From Desulfobacteraceae bacterium (GTDB taxonomy: Bacteria; Desulfobacterota; Desulfobacteria; Desulfobacterales; Desulfobacteraceae): a DNA stretch of 64,000 nt. A program made the position numbers and the translations under genes. Positions 29,212 through 37,585 of the stretch are shown here, piece by piece. The DNA lies in the NCBI GenBank assembly GCA_016743945.1, contig JADGFI010000021.1:1-64000 (forward strand), read 5' to 3'. A model generated the notes under the pieces. That model had not been told where the DNA came from, searched no databases, and worked only from the letters and a program-made list of their open reading frames with translations. The first letter of the stretch is position 1; every line of letters starts with the position of its first letter.

Positions 29212-30741
29212 ATGATAATTGTTATTGATTTTGGGTCACAGTTCAACCAACTGATTGCCAGACGCGTCAGGGAAAACGGGGTTTATTGTCAGGTTGAGCC
29301 TGCTGACATTTCCATTGAAAAAATCAAGGAAATGAATCCTGTGGGCATTATTCTTTCAGGGGGACCCTCTTCCATCTATGAAGAAAACAGCCCCTCCATT
29401 GACACCTCTATTTTTGACCTGGGCATCCCTGTCTTGGGTATCTGTTACGGAATGCACTTCATGGTCCATGCCCTGGGCGGCAGCATTAAACGAGCTGAAA
29501 AAAGAGAATATGGATTTGCCGAGTTAATCGTGCGAGAGGAAAAACCGCTTTTTACAAACATGGAACCCAGGTTTCAATGCTGGATGAGCCACGGAGATTC
29601 CGCCAAGGAACTGCCCAAGGGATTTGTGGTAACGGCCTCCACCGAAAATACCGATATTGCAGCCATTGCAAACCATAACAAAAAATTTTACGGACTTCAA
29701 CTTCATCCGGAAGTTGAACATTCGGTGAATGGATCTCGAATGATCCGCCACTTTTTATTTGACGTATGCAAGTGTGAGAAGAACTGGACAATGAAATCCT
29801 TTTCCGATGGGGCCATTGCCCAGATAAAGGGTGCTGTTGGAGATAAAAAAGTGATCATGGGTCTTTCCGGCGGTGTGGATTCATCGGTTGCCGCCACCCT
29901 GATTCACAAAGCAATTGGGAAAAACCTCTATTGCATATTTGTGGATAACGGTCTGCTACGGCAAAATGAACGAAAGAATCTTGAAGAAAGCCTGACTGCC
30001 AACCTGGATATGAACATCAAATTTGTGGATGCAAGACAGATGTTTTTGACGGCCTTAAAAGATGTTACCGACCCTGAAACCAAACGTAAAATTATTGGGA
30101 ATCTCTTTATTGAAGTCTTTGATGCAGAGGCCAAAAAAATTGATGGGGCTCAGTTTCTCGGCCAGGGGACCTTGTATCCGGATATCATTGAGTCCAAATC
30201 CGCTTTTGGGGGTCCTACTTCCATCATCAAATCCCACCATAACGTGGGGGGGCTTCCCGAAAAAATGAACCTCAAACTCATCGAGCCATTGCAGCTTCTC
30301 TTTAAGGATGAAGTACGTAAACTTGGGTTAGAACTGGGTATCAATGAAGAATTGATCTGGCGGCAACCCTTTCCCGGTCCAGGACTTGCCATTCGGATCA
30401 TGGGAAATATTACAGAAGAGCGGCTCAATATTCTTAGAAAAGCCGATACCATCCTCTTGGAAGAGATTCGGGCAGCGGGTTTTTACAGAAAACTCTGGCA
30501 GTCCTTTGCCGTGCTTTTACCCATTAAAAGCGTTGGGGTCATGGGAGATAAAAGAACCTTTGGCAATTGTATTGCCATCCGTGCTGTCACCAGCAATGAT
30601 GCCATGACAGCCGACTGGGCAAAATTACCCCACGATCTGTTGGGTAAGATATCCAATAGAATCAGCAATGAAGTTGACAATATTAACCGGGTTGTCCTAG
30701 ATATAACGTCCAAACCGCCGGGTACCATTGAATGGGAATAG
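29212..30741 (+). CDS. guaA: GMP synthase (glutamine-hydrolysing)
   Basis: 509 aa; class I amidotransferase domain (GICYGMHFMVHALGG, GLQLHPEVEHS) and ATP-PPase domain (MGLSGGVDSSVAATLIHKAIG, RQPFPGPGLAIRIMG, DITSKPPGTIEWE). Confidence 0.98.
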   Translation: MIIVIDFGSQFNQLIARRVRENGVYCQVEPADISIEKIKEMNPVGIILSGGPSSIYEENSPSIDTSIFDLGIPVLGICYGMHFMVHALGGSIKRAEKREYGFAELIVREEKPLFTNMEPRFQCWMSHGDSAKELPKGFVVTASTENTDIAAIANHNKKFYGLQLHPEVEHSVNGSRMIRHFLFDVCKCEKNWTMKSFSDGAIAQIKGAVGDKKVIMGLSGGVDSSVAATLIHKAIGKNLYCIFVDNGLLRQNERKNLEESLTANLDMNIKFVDARQMFLTALKDVTDPETKRKIIGNLFIEVFDAEAKKIDGAQFLGQGTLYPDIIESKSAFGGPTSIIKSHHNVGGLPEKMNLKLIEPLQLLFKDEVRKLGLELGINEELIWRQPFPGPGLAIRIMGNITEERLNILRKADTILLEEIRAAGFYRKLWQSFAVLLPIKSVGVMGDKRTFGNCIAIRAVTSNDAMTADWAKLPHDLLGKISNRISNEVDNINRVVLDITSKPPGTIEWE

Positions 30742-30768
30742 ATAGGCTAAAAACAGGAACAATTCGCC

Positions 30769-31698
30769 ATGGATAACCTTGAAAATTTCAAAAATGACCC
30801 CTTAAATATTCCTGACATAGATGATGAGCAAAGCCTACAATCTTCAGCGTACCACCAGGAAATTAATACCCTGAAGATTGAAAAATTATCCAACAGGGTT
30901 ACCATCATCTCAGTGATCATTCCCTGCCTGATCTGCGCCATTCTCGTATTTATTTACCTGGATATGAAAGAGCGGGTCGTGGATGTGGATGTGACCAAAA
31001 AACTCCAGGTTGAAAAAATGGCCCGGCAGATAGAAGAAAAATTAAACTCCCTTGATCTGCGGATTGCCAAAAACAAGTTTGACTTTGATCAGCAACTGCC
31101 CCCGCTGGCTAAAAAAGAACAAGCCCTGGAAAATCAGGTGGCCAAAATGTCTGTTTCAAAAGCAAACGTTAAAACCATCAAAGCAGATATGGCTGCCCTG
31201 GAAAAAAAAATCAAAAGAAATGCCGGGCAAGACAAGAAAACCCTTGTTGCCATGGAAGCCGCCAATCTGAAGATGCTGGCTACCACCACACAAAACAATA
31301 CCCAATTTGAAGAAAAAACCAGTCAAATCAAACAAGAAATAACGCTTTTTACGGAAGAATTTGATGCAAGACTATTGGAACTTTTAGCCTATGAAGAACA
31401 GATCGGGCAGCTAAGGAAAACCACCAGTCTTCTTGATAAACGTCTAAAAGAGATGGAACTGGATGGACTTTCAAAAAAAGCGCTGGATAAACGGTTCAAC
31501 CAGCTTCAACACGCGTTGGAAACGCTGATTCATGATTTGGAGACAAAGCTGGAACAAAAGATATCCGGTACCCCGCCACCTGTAAAAAAAGTTGCGAATA
31601 GTCTGGAAAAAAAGAGCGCTTCGGACACCAAGCCTGTTCCCCTGCTTGATACTGACATCAATTCAGAGAAAATATCAGAAAAAACCTTGACCGAATAG
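30769..31698 (+). CDS. Hypothetical single-pass membrane coiled-coil protein
   Basis: 309 aa; TM segment VTIISVIIPCLICAILVFIYLDM, long Lys/Glu-rich heptad-like region; stop codon 3 bp from the next start. Confidence 0.75.
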   Translation: MDNLENFKNDPLNIPDIDDEQSLQSSAYHQEINTLKIEKLSNRVTIISVIIPCLICAILVFIYLDMKERVVDVDVTKKLQVEKMARQIEEKLNSLDLRIAKNKFDFDQQLPPLAKKEQALENQVAKMSVSKANVKTIKADMAALEKKIKRNAGQDKKTLVAMEAANLKMLATTTQNNTQFEEKTSQIKQEITLFTEEFDARLLELLAYEEQIGQLRKTTSLLDKRLKEMELDGLSKKALDKRFNQLQHALETLIHDLETKLEQKISGTPPPVKKVANSLEKKSASDTKPVPLLDTDINSEKISEKTLTE

Positions 31699-31701
31699 GA
31701 G

Positions 31702-33306
31702 ATGAAAGCACCCCAGTCCATTGTCCATACACAGACCCAGCTGCTAAATCAGAAACTTGATTTTTCCGCCTGCTATATGGCCGTTCAATACCTGATCACC
31801 GTAATGGAATCCTTTCCGGAATCCATTACAGATCAGACCCTTGACGCCCTGGTTCTTTTGATAGAATCCAACCGATTTGATTCCCAGAAACAGGTATTGT
31901 TTTTATATTCAGAAGCGGCTTCGGCCCTGATCCACATGGCTCAAAGATCCTGGATACCGGTTACAAGAAGAATCATACCCCAACTCCAGAAAATATTGAT
32001 TTCAAGCAAAGGAAAACGACAAAGGGCAGTTGCCCAGGCCCTTGGAAAACTACCGGTCCAGCTTCCCCCCCTCCTTTTTCCCCCTGTTCATGTCCCTCTC
32101 CCTTTGGAAATTTCCCTTGAGTTGCTCTTCTCTTGTTTCAAGAAGATTGATCCGTCGTCCATCAAATGGCAGGGGAGAAGCCTTGTTGCCCAGACCCGTG
32201 ACAATGAAATGGGCATTATCAAATTTGCACGAACAAAGGCCAATATTGCACAACTTGTCAATGAAGTTCTCTGGATGGATTTTTTGCAACACCATCCGCC
32301 CTGTCCTAGTGCTAAATTTCATATCCCCTGCCCTGTCAGGGTCGAGGGCTATTATTTATTTAACATTACCCCTTCGCCAGGCAGTCTTTTTCCCGGCGAT
32401 CTTTTAAAAAAACCGGAATTTAATCTTCAACCCATTGCCATTGCATATCAAGCCCATGCCAATTACTTTGAATACCCCAATGAAGATGTCCTGGAAAAAA
32501 ACCTTTCCATTGACCGGATAAAAGAAATTTTTTTTAGAAATGCACGTCTGCTTGGGAACCTGACATCCAAAGGAATCATTCACACCGCCTTGATTCCTTT
32601 GTTTCACAACAGGGTGCAACAGGGAAGACGCAACGACAATGGTGCCTATCTCTGGGAACATGGGGGACGCCTGGATCAATGGCTGGACTCCTGTCGATAT
32701 CCTAACTTTGCCGCCTCGGGACTGAGGGATTTTGAACATCTGGTAAAAATAAATGACACCAGATCCCTGGGCCATTACATTGGAGAGCATATCTTAAGTT
32801 TTGTTCTGGTAATCGGCAGTTATTTTAGAAACAAAGCCCCTTCAAAAAGAGGAAAAAAAGAGTGCCACCCCCCCTGTGATACCCGGGATCTTTTTGACAG
32901 GGACCTGTTTTCTGAATTGATACGAGGCGTTATTGAACACTACTACGAGGGCATTGTCGGTCAAAAGCCACGCCCCCGTCTATTTCTTGGTTTGTCTGGG
33001 TTGATTGACTCACTCATTGAACGAATGGGGGTGGATGAAAATATGGAAGAAATACTTCGGATTCAGGATCAACAGACCATGAGTGAAACAGGTTTTACTC
33101 AATTTCTCATGGGAAGAGGCATAAAACAGACCCGTCAATATCTCCAGGGAGAAAAGGATATTGTCCTGATAACAGGCCCCCATCTGGGTGGCTTTAGCCA
33201 GCCCATATCCGTCCCTGATCTGATTGAATTTCTTTTTTGCCTTTCTTCCCTATGTGTCTCGGACCGCTATCTCATGGAAAACGCCTTGAAACTCGAAGAA
33301 AATTAG
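31702..33306 (+). CDS. Kinase-fold protein, SidJ-related pseudokinase-like, with N-terminal helical region
   Basis: 534 aa; beta3-Lys/alphaC-like SLVAQTRDNEMGIIKFARTKANIAQLVNEVLWMDFL; catalytic-loop-like GNLTSKGIIHTALIPLFHNR; DFG-like SGLRDFEHL. Recalled to resemble proteins annotated 'SidJ-related pseudokinase' in Desulfobacterota; not verified by search. Confidence 0.58.
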   Translation: MKAPQSIVHTQTQLLNQKLDFSACYMAVQYLITVMESFPESITDQTLDALVLLIESNRFDSQKQVLFLYSEAASALIHMAQRSWIPVTRRIIPQLQKILISSKGKRQRAVAQALGKLPVQLPPLLFPPVHVPLPLEISLELLFSCFKKIDPSSIKWQGRSLVAQTRDNEMGIIKFARTKANIAQLVNEVLWMDFLQHHPPCPSAKFHIPCPVRVEGYYLFNITPSPGSLFPGDLLKKPEFNLQPIAIAYQAHANYFEYPNEDVLEKNLSIDRIKEIFFRNARLLGNLTSKGIIHTALIPLFHNRVQQGRRNDNGAYLWEHGGRLDQWLDSCRYPNFAASGLRDFEHLVKINDTRSLGHYIGEHILSFVLVIGSYFRNKAPSKRGKKECHPPCDTRDLFDRDLFSELIRGVIEHYYEGIVGQKPRPRLFLGLSGLIDSLIERMGVDENMEEILRIQDQQTMSETGFTQFLMGRGIKQTRQYLQGEKDIVLITGPHLGGFSQPISVPDLIEFLFCLSSLCVSDRYLMENALKLEEN

Positions 33307-33352
33307 GGTATATTATAACTTCCCATGGGTAGCTAATTAAAAAGGAATAAAC

Positions 33353-33544
33353 ATGTCCAAACAACATCCTGAATGCCCGCTATATAATCACGCCACCTGC
33401 AAGGAACTACACAACCCCAAAGTATGTGCTATTATCCGGGAAGACAAGACCTGTTTTAAGAAACAGCAAAAGGTAAAAAAAGAACTGGCTGACGAGACAA
33501 AGCAGGAGGTCAGCGGATCAGCAGCCTGTCACCCGGATGAATAA
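33353..33544 (+). CDS. Small Cys-rich protein (63 aa)
   Basis: MSKQHPECPLYNHATCKELHNPKVCAIIREDKTCFKKQQKV...; spacing C-x7-C-x8-C-x8-C; 46 bp after the pseudokinase-like gene on the same strand; AAAAAGGAAT RBS-like sequence upstream. Confidence 0.65.
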   Translation: MSKQHPECPLYNHATCKELHNPKVCAIIREDKTCFKKQQKVKKELADETKQEVSGSAACHPDE

Positions 33545-34667
33545 CCTTTTTAAATGAAAAATTGTTTAACCGCAGCAGGGAAACCAAGGTCATCTCATGT
33601 TGTTGCGCAATGCGGGTAAGGCTTTCACCGGGCTGGACCACATGGAATTTTGTCGTATATTTTTTGGAGCTCGCTGATAATAATTTAGAAAACCGCTCCT
33701 TAAATCCCTTCTCTTTTCCATCTGGAATCAATAGGGTGATTTTCCCGGAATCAAGATGATACCCTCTGATTTCAGGATTCATGTCTTTGATGGTTTTAAA
33801 GGGGATAAGGGCTGCCTTGGCAATCATTACAATGGGAATTTGGGCATTCGAATTAAAATTAATCTTTGAAAAACGAAACGCTGGATAAAGATCAGTTTCT
33901 TTCAAGAAAAATCCATATTTTTCAGGCTGTTCCAAGATCATTTTAACAGCAATAATTTTAAATACATACTGCTGGGTTTCCAAAGGAAGATAAAGGGAAA
34001 AAAAGTCCCTGTTTTCCTGGGTCTCTATTTGTGTATTTAATCCAAATTCTCCCATATTATAGGCCGCGAGGGCAAGCAGGTATGAGTCGAATTCTGCGTT
34101 CAATTTTTTTAAGTAAGAACAGGCAGCCAGGGTGGATTTGAAAATATTCCTTCGTTCATCAATCGTGTCATCGATTCTTAATCCATATCGTTTACCCGTA
34201 TCTTTTAAAAACTGCCAATACCCAATAGCCCCTTTTGAAGATGCGCTGTGGGGTCTTAGGGCACTTTCGACAACAGGGACATATTTTAAGTCCAGGGGCA
34301 AGTTTTCCTGTTTCAAAATTTTTTCAATTATAGAAAAATACCGGGCAGAACGTTTCATCCACAGGATAACCTGGGGTCTGTTATGGACGGCTAAAAGGAC
34401 TTCTTTTTCCAGGCGCTGGCGGATTCCCAAAATCTCATGGGGGATCTTGATTTCACAAAATTGTATCTCACCTGAAAATTGAATGCTGTCCATCAAAGAA
34501 GGAATCGTGTTTGTTTGGAAGTCACCCGCCCGCACCTCTTGGCAACTTGAGGGAAGCGCGAAGACAATAAACGAAAATACAATAAAAAATATTAACCTAT
34601 ACCTTATCATATAGACTCCTGATTTTTCAAATAACCAAGGCCGGAGCATGGTATTTGCTCTCGCCAC
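33510..34667 (-). CDS. Lytic transglycosylase with C-terminal LysM domain (MltD-like)
   Basis: 385 aa; KYVPVVESALRPHSASSKGAIGYWQFLKDTGKRYGL SLT motif; FHVVQPGESLTRIAQQHEMTLVSLLRLNNFSFKKVIHPGDRLLI LysM. Confidence 0.92.
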   Translation of the reverse strand: MARANTMLRPWLFEKSGVYMIRYRLIFFIVFSFIVFALPSSCQEVRAGDFQTNTIPSLMDSIQFSGEIQFCEIKIPHEILGIRQRLEKEVLLAVHNRPQVILWMKRSARYFSIIEKILKQENLPLDLKYVPVVESALRPHSASSKGAIGYWQFLKDTGKRYGLRIDDTIDERRNIFKSTLAACSYLKKLNAEFDSYLLALAAYNMGEFGLNTQIETQENRDFFSLYLPLETQQYVFKIIAVKMILEQPEKYGFFLKETDLYPAFRFSKINFNSNAQIPIVMIAKAALIPFKTIKDMNPEIRGYHLDSGKITLLIPDGKEKGFKERFSKLLSASSKKYTTKFHVVQPGESLTRIAQQHEMTLVSLLRLNNFSFKKVIHPGDRLLIR

Positions 34668-34751
34668 AACGAAAAATGAAACTCTTATAATTGCAATGTC
34701 TTGGCCAAAGTTTCGTATAAATGGGGTCGATAATCAGGGCAAATCGTATGT

Positions 34752-35246
34752 TTAGCCCATAAAATCCATCAGCTTACCAGTTGTCTGGCGAAGTCTCTGG
34801 CTCATAAGCTTGGAAATTTTCCACAATAATTGAACGCCGAGCTTGGGGTCGTCTTCGGTCAATTTAATCAAGGATTTTTCTCCGATGAAAAAAATAATGG
34901 TTTCTTCTGCGGCAATACCCGAGGCAGATCTTGGTTCACCATCAATGAGGGCCATTTCTCCAAATGTCTGGGAGCTTTTCATGATGCCGATCTTGCTATT
35001 TCCCTTTATAATCTCTATGGAACCTTTGACAATGATACCCAGGCTTCTTTCATTCGCCCCTTCTTTAAAGACAACCGCACCTCGTTTGGCTCTGACCGGT
35101 TCAATATACTGGCAAATCTTGCAGATATGATCCCAGGAAAATTCACCAGCCCATCTGGTCTTTTCAAGGACCTGTGCATATTTTGCATACCGTTCAAGAT
35201 CAAGTTTTTGATTTGTTTCTGTAGGCATTATAATCCTTTGAACCAA
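34752..35246 (-). CDS. Cyclic nucleotide-binding domain protein
   Basis: 164 aa; VFKEGANERSLGIIVKGSIEIIKGNSKIGIMKSSQTFGEMALIDGEPRSASGIAAEETIIFFI CNB-domain pattern; no DNA-binding HTH evident. Confidence 0.88.
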   Translation of the reverse strand: MVQRIIMPTETNQKLDLERYAKYAQVLEKTRWAGEFSWDHICKICQYIEPVRAKRGAVVFKEGANERSLGIIVKGSIEIIKGNSKIGIMKSSQTFGEMALIDGEPRSASGIAAEETIIFFIGEKSLIKLTEDDPKLGVQLLWKISKLMSQRLRQTTGKLMDFMG

Positions 35247-35316
35247 GGTGTGTACCTATAATTTTAAGGATTTCGCCCAAGATTGTCAATGATGAAGTCA
35301 GATAAAAGGGTCTGTC

Positions 35317-35478
35317 TTATTCTGTGATAATAAATTCGTCTAATTTTTGAAAAAGTTCATCAGGCCATTGGTCAGCCGTTAAAAAAAGTTGTTTTTCTTC
35401 CGAAGAAAGGCAGTCTCGAATTGCAGGAGGCAAGCTATCAAAAGCCTTTTGTCTTTCCTTTAGTATTTTTTTGTCCAT
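35317..35478 (-). CDS. Small hypothetical protein (53 aa), not in the supplied ORF track
   Basis: Minus strand ATG at 35478, TAA at 35317-35319: MDKKILKERQKAFDSLPPAIRDCLSSEEKQLFLTADQWPDELFQKLDEFIITE. Fills an otherwise empty interval. Confidence 0.45.
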   Translation of the reverse strand: MDKKILKERQKAFDSLPPAIRDCLSSEEKQLFLTADQWPDELFQKLDEFIITE

Positions 35479-35601
35479 AATTATTGTTTATCCTTAATAG
35501 TTTGTAAACCAACCTTAATTTATAAAGGAATATATATACGAAAAATCAAAGAAGGTAAACTGATTTGGATTTTGAATTAATAAAAAAGAAATAATAATAT
35601 G

Positions 35602-35631
35602 TTGACACACAGATTTATGAAACGATATTAT
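35602..35631 (+). promoter_or_regulatory. Candidate sigma70-type promoter upstream of the ppiD-like gene
   Basis: TTGACA (35602-35607), 18-bp spacer, TATTAT (35626-35631), about 48 bp before the ATG at 35680. Confidence 0.5.
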
Positions 35632-35679
35632 GGAATGTTTTTTTATTGATTTTATTATTGGAGAACTAAGGAGAAAGCA

Positions 35680-37572
35680 ATGCTGGGTTACCTGCGTGAG
35701 AATACCGGAAATTGGATTATCAAGATTTTTCTTTTTATCATTGTAATTGTGTTTGTTTTTCTAGGGGTGGGATCAATGAATTCCAAGAAAAACAACAGCG
35801 TTGCCACTGTCAATGACGAACCTATCACCATCACTGAATTTCAGGATGCCTATAAATCAGTTGTTGCACAGATGAAAGAGAGATTCGGGGATAACCTGAA
35901 TGATGATCTTTTAAAGGCATTGAATGTCAAGCAACAGGCACTCAACAACCTGATCGAACAAAAACTTGTGGCAAACGAGGCACAACGACTCAAGATTATT
36001 GTTTCTGACAAAGAGCTGACCGAGGCGTTGATGACCATAAAAGCATTTCAAAAAGATGGCGCATTTAACCTGGAACAATACAAACGAGTATTGGGTTTTA
36101 ATTCCTTAAATCCAGAAATATTTGAGGTTCGCCAACGTGCTGCCATGAAGGAACGTAAGGTCAGGGACATGGTTTTGGGTGCAATTACCGTATCAGACGT
36201 GGAAGCAAAAAGATGGTATGTTTTCCAAAATACAGCCATGGCGATTAATTATATTAAAGTTGATCCGGCGTCATTTACAGATGTCTCCCCCACCGAGACA
36301 CAGATAAAACAACAATATGAAGAGAACCGAGACCTGTATAAATCAGATCCCAAAAAAAAGGCAGTCTATTTAAAATTTTCTCCCGAAGATCACACGGACA
36401 AAGTGGCTGTATCTGAAGAACAGGTCAAAGATTTTTACGAAAAAAATATTAATCGGTTCAAGGTACCGGAAAAAATTGAAGCCAGCCACATTCTGATAAA
36501 GGTGGACGAGACGGCTGATGAGGCTGCCGTTGAAGCGGCCAGAAAAGAGGCGGATAAAATTTATGAACTGACAATCAAAGATAAAGATTTTGCAAAATTA
36601 GCCCAAAAATTTTCCCAGGGTCCTTCAAAAAGCAGTGGTGGCTATCTTGGCGTATTTGAAAAAGAGAATATGGTGAAACCATTTGGGGATAAGGCTTTTT
36701 CCATGAAGATAGGAGAAATCAGTAAGCCTGTTCGCACCATATTTGGATGGCATATCATAAAAGTCATGGCAAAATTTAAGCCTTCTGTTGAAACACTCGC
36801 CAAGGTCAGGGATAAAATCAGTTCTGAGTTAATGAACCAGGAGCTTCAGAGCATGGCTTATTACCAGGCAGGCGAAGCCTTTGACTCCATTGTCGATGGA
36901 GATGACTTTGAACAGGTTGCCATGATTACCCAACGAAAAGTGATATCCACACCTTTTTTTATGCAAAACGGTGACGGCCTTACCCTTGAAGATAGTGCCG
37001 GATTTGCCCAGGCCGCGTTTAGCCAGACCAATGATGACATCAGCGATGTCAAACAACTGGGCGCTAATTATTATCTCATCAAAGTTGTTGAAACAATCGA
37101 ACCAAAAATCCAGCCCCTGGAAATAGTAAAAGAAAGCATTGTTCTGACCTTGACATCAAAACTCCAGAAAGAAGCCGCAAAAAAGGCAACCCAGGCCCTG
37201 TCCAAAAAAGCCACGGCGGTTGATTCCATTGATCAGCTGGCAAAGGAAAATAAGCTGACACTCTTATCCACAGGTCTGTTCACACGCAACCAGCCGGTGG
37301 AAGGGATTGGTAATTCGCCAGAATTGATTAAAGCCGCCTTTGCCCTGGATAGGGAAAATCCCATTCACCCAAGGGTATTAGAGGTGGGTCAAAACTTTTA
37401 TATCATCGGGTTTAAGAAAAAACAGGTACCCGCTGATGCCAAGGTTATGGAAGCCTTGAAAAAGACAAAAGAACAGGTTGCCTATATGAAACAAGGACAA
37501 AACTTTTTGTCTTGGATAGAAGAACTTAAAACCAAGACCAACATTCATATTAATTCTGAATTTTTAAATTAA
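35680..37572 (+). CDS. SurA N-terminal domain / PpiD-like membrane-anchored peptidyl-prolyl isomerase
   Basis: 630 aa; MLGYLRENTGNWIIKIFLFIIVIVFVFLGVGS anchor; SurA_N-like domain; parvulin EASHILIKVDETADEAAVEAARKEADKIYEL...FAKLAQKFSQGPSKSSGGYLGVFEKENMVKPF. Confidence 0.92.
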   Translation: MLGYLRENTGNWIIKIFLFIIVIVFVFLGVGSMNSKKNNSVATVNDEPITITEFQDAYKSVVAQMKERFGDNLNDDLLKALNVKQQALNNLIEQKLVANEAQRLKIIVSDKELTEALMTIKAFQKDGAFNLEQYKRVLGFNSLNPEIFEVRQRAAMKERKVRDMVLGAITVSDVEAKRWYVFQNTAMAINYIKVDPASFTDVSPTETQIKQQYEENRDLYKSDPKKKAVYLKFSPEDHTDKVAVSEEQVKDFYEKNINRFKVPEKIEASHILIKVDETADEAAVEAARKEADKIYELTIKDKDFAKLAQKFSQGPSKSSGGYLGVFEKENMVKPFGDKAFSMKIGEISKPVRTIFGWHIIKVMAKFKPSVETLAKVRDKISSELMNQELQSMAYYQAGEAFDSIVDGDDFEQVAMITQRKVISTPFFMQNGDGLTLEDSAGFAQAAFSQTNDDISDVKQLGANYYLIKVVETIEPKIQPLEIVKESIVLTLTSKLQKEAAKKATQALSKKATAVDSIDQLAKENKLTLLSTGLFTRNQPVEGIGNSPELIKAAFALDRENPIHPRVLEVGQNFYIIGFKKKQVPADAKVMEALKKTKEQVAYMKQGQNFLSWIEELKTKTNIHINSEFLN

Positions 37573-37585
37573 GGATAGGTCTTTT

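Noticed and set aside
29212-30741. guaA considered as an integration hotspot
   Set aside because: guaA 3' ends are frequent island targets, but no integrase or att-like repeat is visible here; downstream genes look like an operon rather than an island.
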